A stretch of 64,000 bases of DNA, from positions 120,001-184,000 of the forward strand of contig JABMCL010003048.1 of the NCBI GenBank assembly GCA_018857735.1. Direction: 5' to 3'. The position numbers and the translations under genes were made by a program. Source of the stretch: Alviniconcha marisindica (lineage: Eukaryota; Mollusca; Gastropoda; Provannidae). Shown here piece by piece: positions 56,508 to 64,000 of the stretch. The notes under the pieces were generated by a model. It was not told the DNA's origin and did no database searches. It saw only the letters and a program-made list of their open reading frames with translations. Each line of letters begins with the position of its first letter. Position 1 is the first letter of the stretch.

Positions 56508-59435
56508 TCGGATGTTCAGATACAGGGCTCCCCGAACCATCAGCAGGATGCCCATAATGAATGCTCCTGCAAATAGCAAGCAAGTAACACAAATTAGAAA
56601 CAAGATCTGAAGGTGTGCATTTTTCAGCTCAATGTCAGGAATGTTTAGGAATGAATCTGTGTGGACACATAGTTTTTGCTTCTTAGTTAACAGATTGTTC
56701 CTGGCACCTCCAGAGGGGTGTAGTATTCTTCCGAGTTAACAGATTGTTACTGGTGTTTCCATAGGGTGTGTGGATTTCTTCCTGGTCAAAAGATTAATAA
56801 CAGGTGTTCAATAGGGTGTGTGGATTTCTTCCTTGTCAATAGATTGCTACAGGTATTTTCATAGTGGCTGTGGATTTATTCCTGATCAAAAGACCGTTCC
56901 TGGTGCTTCCAGAAGGGGTGTTGAGTGGGGGGGTGGAATAGTGATGGGTATGCAGAACTCTGCAACTGACAGTGAGGGAGGGAGGTGGGGGTTGGGGTGG
57001 TGGGATGTTGCAGATGGCAGCAAAGCAGGGTAGGGGAATCGATGAGCAGAAGTCTGAGATTTTTTACCCAATTTCATTTCCATTCCAGAACAGCTTGGCA
57101 TTACATTTGTATACTTTTATTTATCCACTCCTTTTACATCACAGTAAGTAACTTGTTTTTATGTCCAGTTAACCAGTACAGTCATATCAGGGTGGATTTA
57201 GGCACAAACAGTTTCTTCTTTGTTTTGTTTTTGTGTGCCACATCTTCAGTAAAGATGGCAGAAAAATGCTAAACAGCAGAAAATAACCCCTGCTTTAAAA
57301 AAGAGTAATGGTAATTCACTAGGCACTAGTTACTGCAGCCAACATGACTGATTGACATTGTGATGATCTGCATAGCTATGTGGGGACTATCTTCAGCTAT
57401 GTTAAGCTCCTTGCGTAACAGAATCCACCCATGGAGATAAATCCTCTGAAGATGGCATGTGGCTGCCTATGTGGTGGGGTTAACAAAAAACGGTCACATA
57501 CATGACAATCCTCTTTCTCAATGTACAAATACATATACTTGGTGACTCAAATGTTCATCTGGAGAATTCTACAGCAACACCAACATGCAAAATGTTAACA
57601 TAAAATTTTTAACCAAAACACATAGATCCCACCCTTTTACATAATGGCCCCGCCCCCGAGCATGTGCTGCTGTATACGTTCCAACCTGAAACAAACAATA
57701 ATTTTTACCATTCACACCAACACCTTATGCAGTCAGACATCATGTGCCAATATGCCAAAATTGACAATGAATAGCACACATCAGACTTCATTCCATTTAA
57801 AAACTAAAATAAAAATCTTTTCTCTTAGAAGCTGGAATTTAATCAAAATCAGAATGGTAGAATGTAAACCAATAGCTTCTGAAACACAAATAATTAAAAA
57901 CAGAATAAAAATAATCAGAAATTAGAAAGGCTCAGAAACTTTGCCAGGACATGATCCTGTAAATGTAAAATATTCTGAGAAAATTGGCTCATTTTGTGGC
58001 AGCCTGAAGAACAATTAACAAACTAACAGTCTTGATCTGGAAAAAGCATGCTGAAGATGATTACCTACTCAAAGCAACATTGTCAGCTGATCTATCAAAT
58101 AAATGTTTCATTTTGCAAATGATCCAGCAAGTCTACACATGAAGTCTGTGGCATTCTTTGAACAAATCTTCAACTGCTAAATGCTTCAAAGGAACCACTG
58201 CATAAATGATTCAAGAACAGAAAATGTTTTTAAAATAATAATAACAAAAAACGAAACAAATACTAACACCCGCAAACATGCAAGTTCTTTTGATCACAGA
58301 CACACACACACACACACAATACCCAAAGACAAATTATAAACCAACCGTGACCGCAACTCCAGCACCAAGGAAGATCAAGCCAAGAACCAGAAAGATAATT
58401 CCCCTCTTTCTGGCATAGTTCCTACCAACAGACGATCTGCACATAGAATAGAAGGGAGAAATGTCAAACAAGACCTACTGCAGGAGAGAAATGTCAGACC
58501 AGAGGATTGTTCTTTTTCAAGCATGGTGCAACAGGCCATCTGCACACAGCGAAGGAGTGAGAAATATTAGACTGGAAGACGGTTCTTTTCCTGGCATGAA
58601 GTAACTGACAATCTGCACATGGCAAACATGGAGAAATATCAGACCAGAGGACTGTTCTTTTCCTGGCATGATCCAACAGGCCATTAACAGATAGGCAAAC
58701 ATATCATCCACCAAACAGGGGTCTCCTCCCTTTCTGGCAAAGACAATGCAAATAGATGATGGAAGTAAAAGGAATAAATGCTAGGTAATTCACATTCAAA
58801 GTGGAGAAGAAGTTGAACTCAGTTAGAACTCAGATTAGCAAGAAACACAACATTCAAGTTTTATCACAGACATCACTGTGACCGTGACACTAAATTATGG
58901 TTACCAAAACTGGCAGGGAAAAGTAAAGCTCAGTGAAGGTTATCATCAAGTTAAATCAGAAAATTTTCACTAAACTGATCTTAAAAGTCATCGCCACATC
59001 TGGAAACATGTTAATCACACTTAAATGGTAACAAAAACAATTTGTGCTGGACTTGCTAATATAATATTATGTAACAGCAATGCAAAGTTTGAACTTGATT
59101 GAATTTGAAATTACATACAAAATGCAACTTGTAGCTTTATCTTTCCATCATCCATGTGAAATTGGAAATAGTTCAAGGTCATCAACACTTGTTTGAAAAT
59201 CAAAAGAAGTTGTCCTCATGCAACATGTGAAAGATCTTACTTACAGTTACATAACAAACAAAAACTAACTAACAAAAAACAAAACAAAAATAAGATATTG
59301 TGTTTGCCACAAATCAATTACAAAATGTAACTTACACTTTTCTGCAATGCGGGCACCGAGCAAGCACAGTGAGTCCAAAGTTGAACTGAAAATTGCAAAA
59401 AAGATAAAAGATAAATCACATGAATCCTTGACTTC

Positions 59436-59467
<32 letters not shown>

Positions 59468-59706
59468 CTCAGTAAATCATCCCCATGGACAAAATGAACA
59501 TCTTGCTGAAGCACAGTAAGACACTAACTCATTCTCCATTTTTTTTCTCTCACTTAACTAAAACAAACTGCCTTTGGCACTTGGCTTTAGTTTTCAAATT
59601 ATCATAGCATGGTGATCAACATTATTAACCACTTCTTTTCACATCTGCTTGAGAACGAACATATGCACAGCAAATTATTATTCCTTTACCTCCACCATTA
59701 TGAATA

Positions 59707-59745
<39 letters not shown>

Positions 59746-61597
59746 AAATGTAGCTCTTGCTGGTTAGCTTCTTGTGATTTGAGTTGCATGTAGTCATTTT
59801 TTCCGCTTCTGCTTGTGGTGCCTCAGTGTGGGTGATTTTATATCTGAATTCTGTATAGTGTGAAGAACTGTATTTTTATGTTAGAGGTTCATGTGTTACA
59901 GATATTTCATTCTTGTCATTATTTTTTTTATTTTTTAAGTTACAGCAGCTTACACTACTGCTATCTATTTTTAAAAGCATGAATGTTTTGACTTGCAATA
60001 AGATTGTTAATACTAACAGTAAGATATTCTGCCTCATGATGAATACTTTGCTGATATTTTGTCTATGTTGACAAATACTTTGTCCTTATTTTGACTTACA
60101 ATGAATATTTGCTGACAGTAAGCACAGGTAACACGTCTGGAGTCTGGGGATCGAACTGTTGCCATCATCTGTGGTGTTCCCACATTGATTATGCGACGAC
60201 TGAAAAGGGAAGCATAAACTGTGACCATAAACGTTAAACAAACTTGTGGGTATCAAACTGAAGTCAATCAAAATCTCAAAAGAAGATAGGCATGGGGTTC
60301 AGAAGAAGAGTTTAAAACTTTCAACAACATGTACTGGGAAAATGGTAAAGCCCTCCCTAGCTCCCCCCCCCCCCCCCCCCCCCTGCGGTGCATTATATTA
60401 TTACAGATATACCATCACACACCCTACAATCCTCAAGCAAGAAGCTTTTAAAAATACCTTTAAACGTATTTGAAATAATTTTGTCTACAATAAATCAAAA
60501 CAACAGTAGCATTCCATTGTGTTCAACATTTTTCAGTTTTCTTAAAAACTTTCTGAGTAAAATCTTTTGGTGAGCACTCCTTCAGTTTCATTGCTCCATT
60601 TGTCTGAAATTTGCTGTCTGCCAGTCTGCGAAGTCTCCCACTCCGAGTTCAAAACCCAGCTCAAGACTTTTCTCTCAGTTGGTTCTTTATATAGTCAGGC
60701 TTTTTCACAAATCTAGGTAGACCATTCCTGTGATCACAGACTGCATGAACAGTGTGTGCTAGTGTACTGAGCTATTGTTTTGCAAAAAGATTTGTGCCCT
60801 ATATGAGCTATCCATTATTACATATAGATTTATTATTACAAAATACATGCCCCACAGGCTTTATTGACAAGTGACATACCAATTGGGTCGCGGACAGGCA
60901 ATGCGCTGTGCAGAGCTGCGACAAACCAAGAGACAGTTGCAAGGACAGCGGATGTAGCGCTTGCCCGGTGGTGGAGCTTTGATGGGCTAATCAGCAAACA
61001 AGGAATAGGACATGCTTTGATAATACATAAATTGTAGAAACTAAATGATCTGCCACAAAATACATTATATACACAAGACAATACACCACCTATCCATGTT
61101 CTCATTCTTCCACCAGTTCCATGTTACAATCCACTTGCACAACAGACCTTCCATTTACTCCCAAAACATTCTTCCATTTGACCCCCACCATGTTGTCCCT
61201 GCACCCCTATCTCCAGCTGTTGTATGTTGTGTTTATCTGCCTGCTTGCTGACCGTCTGTCTGAATGGCTACTGGAATGAATGACTAGCTACTGTGTTTTC
61301 CTGCAATGAGGAATCCTCATTATTCAAGGTTTAAGCTGGGGAATGTTCACAAACAACGCAAGAAATTGTAAACTACCGTAGCTTCCTGGCAGACAGAGCA
61401 CTTGACAACATGGAGGTGCAGCTTTCCCTCAATGTTGATCAGCGCCTGGCAAACACGGCAGTTGATCATTGGGATACCCCCTTGCGGCGTTGGTGAGTAA
61501 GGGGGAGGCAACTCATCAGGAGCAATGGGTGGGACAGACACCTCCTCACCAGATGAACCTGCCAGCATTTGAACACTTAGTTCTGGGGATGGAAAAG
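56481..61597 (-). CDS. PIP4P2: Type 1/2 phosphatidylinositol-4,5-bisphosphate 4-phosphatase (PIP4P/TMEM55), first exon missing
   Basis: Exons in transcript order: 61597-61377, 60986-60880, 60199-60100, 59385-59335, 58436-58346, 57685-57641, 56566-56481. They encode a Pro-rich cytosolic part with [17 protein letters not shown] sequence (here DELPPPYSP), [84 protein letters not shown], and two C-terminal membrane helices ([34 protein letters not shown]). CRSSAQR is the CX5R catalytic motif of this family, which removes the 4-phosphate of PI(4,5)P2 on late endosomes/lysosomes. The assignment to the family is firm; PIP4P1 versus PIP4P2 is not. The first exon (usually MxxERSPLL-like) was not found to 64 kb. 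Two junctions do not close: exon 4 to 5 is off by one base at an A5 run, and exon 6 to 7 needs one more base than the visible donor gives. Either indel errors in homopolymers, a missed micro-exon, or a damaged copy. Confidence 0.9.
56690..56925. repeat. ~56-bp minisatellite in the last PIP4P intron
   Basis: Four to five copies of AACAGATTGTTCCTGGTGTT, TCCATAGGGTGTGTGGATTT, CTTCCTGGTCAA. No source exon was seen. Confidence 0.8.
57140..57205 (-). mobile_element. SINE tail fragment (family D-like)
   Basis: TAACTTGTTTTTATGTCCAG, TTAACCAGTACAGTCATATC, AGGGTGG matches the core at 24003-24060. Confidence 0.5.
57375..57525 (+). repeat. Dispersed repeat (family E), longest copy
   Basis: GGGGACTATCTTCAGCTATG, AAGCTCCTTGCGTAACAGAA, TCCACCC.TGGAGATAAATC, then GAAGATGGCATGTGGCTGCC and GGTCACATACATGACAATCC. 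It combines the halves seen at 22066-22140 and 5753-5880. Confidence 0.65.
58437..58735 (-). repeat. ~75-bp repeats carrying the PIP4P fifth-exon acceptor
   Basis: The exon begins after ATGTGCAG|ATCGTCTGTTGG and continues AACTATGCCAGAAAGAGGG. Three to four units upstream in transcript sense read ATGTGCAGATTGTCAG..., then CATGCCAGGAAAAGAACAGT, giving repeated acceptor plus exon-start copies. Confidence 0.78.
58780..59330. other. PIP4P intron with repeat debris
   Basis: Nothing coding. Stretches at 58790-58900 and 59150-59195 resemble the debris at 29530 and 31385 (TCACATTCAAA..; TTCAAGGTCATCAAC). Confidence 0.4.
59444..59467. repeat. G24 homopolymer
   Basis: Uninterrupted G run about 60 bp upstream of the PIP4P exon at 59385. 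On the transcribed strand it is C24, close to the acceptor. Confidence 0.95.
59713..59742. repeat. (TG)n microsatellite
   Basis: Short TG run in a PIP4P intron. Confidence 0.95.
60363..60383. repeat. C21 homopolymer
   Basis: Uninterrupted C run in a PIP4P intron. Confidence 0.95.
60565..60840 (+). mobile_element. Non-LTR retrotransposon 3' remnant
   Basis: 60576-60672 reads [10 protein letters not shown](stop)[12 protein letters not shown], then a shifted ...[14 protein letters not shown] part, the usual RSFSxxAPxxWNxLPxxLR...FKxxLKTxLF end of many LINE ORF2s. The 3' end has GTGCCCTATATGAGCTATCC and ATTATTA. Confidence 0.6.
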
Positions 61598-61599
61598 CT

Positions 61600-61930
61600 G
61601 AACAGAACATACACATAATGTGTATAGCTCAGCCAAGGTGTGTTCAAAAGATCCAGTCAGAGTCGCTGTCAGTTCTATACAAAATTCAAAACGATCCAAC
61701 AATGTCACTTTTTTGTAAGATTGATTAATAGCTCAGTCAACACTACATAATATGATTCTTTCCAGTTCCACTGGAATACTGCTAACCCTAAGTACAGCTA
61801 CCATAATCAGTTATGTCTTGAATGAAAAATTTCATAAAAAGCTAACTTCTCTGTGAATACATCTCATGATAGAATGGAATTCTCTCCCTTCTGACACCTG
61901 TCATATATTCAACACTCCCATGCCTTCAAA
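61600..61930. other. PIP4P first intron, nothing recognised
   Basis: AT-rich stretch without a coding or repeat signal. Confidence 0.4.
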
Positions 61931-61936
61931 ACTGTG

Positions 61937-62255
61937 AGCCGGTCTGGCCTAGTAGTGAGGCGTTAGGTTGGTAAGCGGAAGGACCTCAGTTCGATACCGC
62001 TTCAGCTCTCTTTTCTCTTCAAAAAGGTTGTGGTTTGTGGACACTGTCTTGTGACTTTGTCCATCACTTCCTACTGAAACATTAAAATGGCTCTCATCAC
62101 TGCCCATCTTAATGCAGGAATCATTCTGGTGGTGACAGCATAGCGATAGGTATATATATATAATCTCCCTCTCCTCCCAACTACGTACCCTCTTCCCCCC
62201 CTTCTCCCCATCCCTAATAAGCTGTATGGTTTCTGTGGACATTAAGCACCATGTT
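61937..62255 (+). mobile_element. tRNA-derived SINE (family B), full-length copy
   Basis: Head GAGCCGGTCTGGCCTAGTAG then TGAGGCGTTAGGTTGGTAAG and CTCAGTTCGATACCGC (B-box). The body matches the minus-strand copy at 1105-1376. The tail CCCTAATAAGCTGTATGGTT, TCTGTGGACATTAAGCA is shared with family C. Confidence 0.8.
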
Positions 62256-62461
62256 TACCTTCAAAACTGTTAAAAACTCACCTCACCTTTCTATATTTAT
62301 TATTATAATTATTATCATAGGTGAAGCACAATGGAAAGTGATGTGAATTGTGATGTGGGAAAGTGGAAATGTGCAGGTAATTTCCGAAAATAAAAAGACT
62401 GAACTGATCAGAACACAGTAACTTGAGTAAGCATTCTAGTTAATACTGCCACATATATATA

Positions 62462-62840
62462 TGACTAAGTGCCAAAAGGTGCACATGAAAAGAGGACACA
62501 GTAGGTCACAAAAAAAGTATGAAATAAAGTAAAAAGAAGTAGGTTTTTAGAATGTATACTGTATTGGTAATCATCACTTCAAAGTAGAAGATAACGACTT
62601 TATTAGTTTTTGAAAAAATGAGCTTTGAAAGATAAGAAGTGTATTATGTCGGATGTCAGGGATTGCGACACAAAAGTGCTACTGTATGGCTGTTAAATTA
62701 TTATTTTTATTCCCAACCACTTCAGACTGATTAAGGATGTCCTCACAAGTATTTTCAAATAAATTGATTGCAGTTTGCCTTCTTACAAAAATATTGGCGT
62801 GTACTGTTTGTCGCAATACCTGACATCCGACATAATTAAA
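62462..62840. mobile_element. Solo end of the GACTWAGTGCC element with an internal 28-bp inverted repeat
   Basis: GACTAAGTGCCAAAAGGTGC then ACATGAAAAGAGGACAC, preceded by TA repeats, matches the end at 43587. Inside, ATTATGTCGGATGTCAGGGA, TTGCGACA (62643-62670) is inverted at 62809-62836 with one mismatch. No second terminal copy was seen to the right. Confidence 0.45.
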
Positions 62841-63239
62841 TTTTTCACCTTTCCTTTCTGACAACAAAAAACAAAAAGTTTCAGCCATTCTGCCATTCAG
62901 ACATTCTAGTGCAGGTAACAAACACATTGGAAAGTCAGTTTTGAGGACTTAGTTTCTTTTCTTGACATAGCACCAAAAAACCCACCAAAAGTGTCGAACA
63001 TCAGCATTACAGCAAAGTATGACAGTGTCATAAATGTGACTTGACAGTGCATTAATTATTGAAGATTCTACATTTATCTTCAACTGCGTTAAAAAAAAAA
63101 GTACAAAAAGAAACTGTACCTTGAATGTTTCAAGAGAATGCACACCACTAAAAAAATGAAACAAACTCTTACAAACAAACATCATTGAGTTCTGAGTGTC
63201 CCACTGCCCACTGGTATTTCACATCTCCAACTAGGTCAA

Positions 63240-64000
63240 TCCAGCTACTGTAGTGGTCGCCTGGGGCAAAGCCTGACGGCACAGCCCTAGCCATCATCAA
63301 CACTAATCACTGGGGGGGCATAGCCTACTCTGAAGGTACCGATTTTGGAAGACGTGAACAAAAAGTCTCAAGGGTGGGTGCAGCAGCCACATCCTCAGTG
63401 AGGTCATTCCAATCCTTGATTGCGTTGGGGAAAAAGAATTTCCTGTAGTCAGTATGACAGGAGGGCACTGGGTATAAGAGGGAATGGGAATGATGGGCTC
63501 TTGAGACACTGGGACGGTAACCTGGTATTCACTTGGTGTCAGTGGCTATGGAGCCTTGGTGATGGTGGAACTTATAAAAGTTCACCAGTCTTTCTTTCCT
63601 GCGCCTGTGTTGGAGATATGGTCAGTCCAGCGTTACCAGCATGTTGTTGACACTGGATGTCCTACAGCATCTCTGCGGTGTCCACCATGCTGCCTTTTGC
63701 TGTACAGACTCTAGGCGGTTGATCAGCTTGATGTTGTTTGGGTCCCAGATAGAGCTTGCATATTCCAGGACTGGTGTGACAACTGCCTTTTACTAAAGAG
63801 GAGCCGATCTTCAGGGTTCTTCCCAGAACCCAGGGTCCTGCTTGCCTTGTTGGTGATGTTGATGTGTCTCCCAGGTGGTGTCTGAAGTCAGTGTAACACC
63901 CAAGTAGTGAGTACTGTTGACTGACTTGAGCATCTGGCCATGCAGAACGTGGTAGCATTTCCTCTTGCTTTTAATGACACTTAGGACGTCACATCTGTCC
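63240..64000 (-). mobile_element. Non-LTR retrotransposon ORF2 C-terminal part (runs off the window)
   Basis: On the minus strand, joined across small frame shifts: HYLGVTLTSDTTW, INITNKASRTLG, then VVTPVLEYASSIWDPNNIKL, INRLESVQQKAA, CCRTSSVNNMLVTLDWPYLQ, HRRRKERLVNFYK. The YLGV...THI..I..KASR.LG...TPVLEYASS.WDP...I..LE.VQ..AA motif series is the thumb/C-terminal part of jockey/CR1-type LINE reverse transcriptases. The frame is broken at several points, so this copy is dead. Confidence 0.88.

Noticed and set aside
61347..61616. PIP4P exon starting at an internal ATG ([11 protein letters not shown]…)
   Set aside because: The stretch before GCTTTTCC is an intron end (TTCTGTTCAG). Family members have a separate upstream exon with the true start.

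Overview
This window is animal nuclear DNA. It has intron-rich genes with GT/AG splice sites, tRNA-derived SINEs, decayed LINE tails, very long microsatellites and many minisatellites. The gene orthologues are ordinary metazoan ones. The SINE and minisatellite style, and the repeats carrying TGACCTTGACCTTG, suggest a mollusc, probably a gastropod. That placement is inference, since I could run no search.

Four genes can be read. On the + strand: (1) a partial TMEM231-like gene (two exons, 3207-3929) and (2) a complete three-exon gene for a secreted protein with two PAN/Apple modules (8618-13556, 227 aa). On the - strand: (3) a complete 18-exon NAE1/APPBP1 gene, the regulatory subunit of the NEDD8 E1 (48926 down to 19226, 537 aa, every splice phase closes), and (4) most of a PIP4P/TMEM55 phosphatidylinositol-4,5-bisphosphate 4-phosphatase gene (61597 down to 56481), whose first exon is probably beyond the right edge. 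PAN and NAE1 converge on 13.6-19.2 kb. PIP4P and NAE1 lie head to tail across 49-56 kb. The four genes have unrelated roles (ciliary gate, secretion, neddylation, lysosomal lipid signalling), and nothing suggests a joint function.

The rest is repeats: at least four SINE-like families (two sharing a 3' tail), LINE ORF2 C-terminal remnants at 14.4, 45.9, 60.6 and 63.3-64.0 kb, a piggyBac-type MITE (4337-4553), another MITE-like element (16.59-17.25 kb), a 2.2-kb inverted-repeat-bounded segment in NAE1 intron 3 (43587-45832), about a dozen minisatellites, and ten poly-C/poly-G runs of 15-28 nt.

The most striking pattern is that many minisatellites are built from the exon edges beside them. In all four genes, short stretches spanning a splice donor, a splice acceptor or the terminal coding/stop segment have been tandemly amplified into the neighbouring intron or 3' flank. 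This leaves arrays of decoy splice sites and, in places, 45-nt AG...GT micro-exon look-alikes. I count twelve such cases with varying clarity. I do not know of this described as a systematic feature of a genome, and it is the main thing to check.
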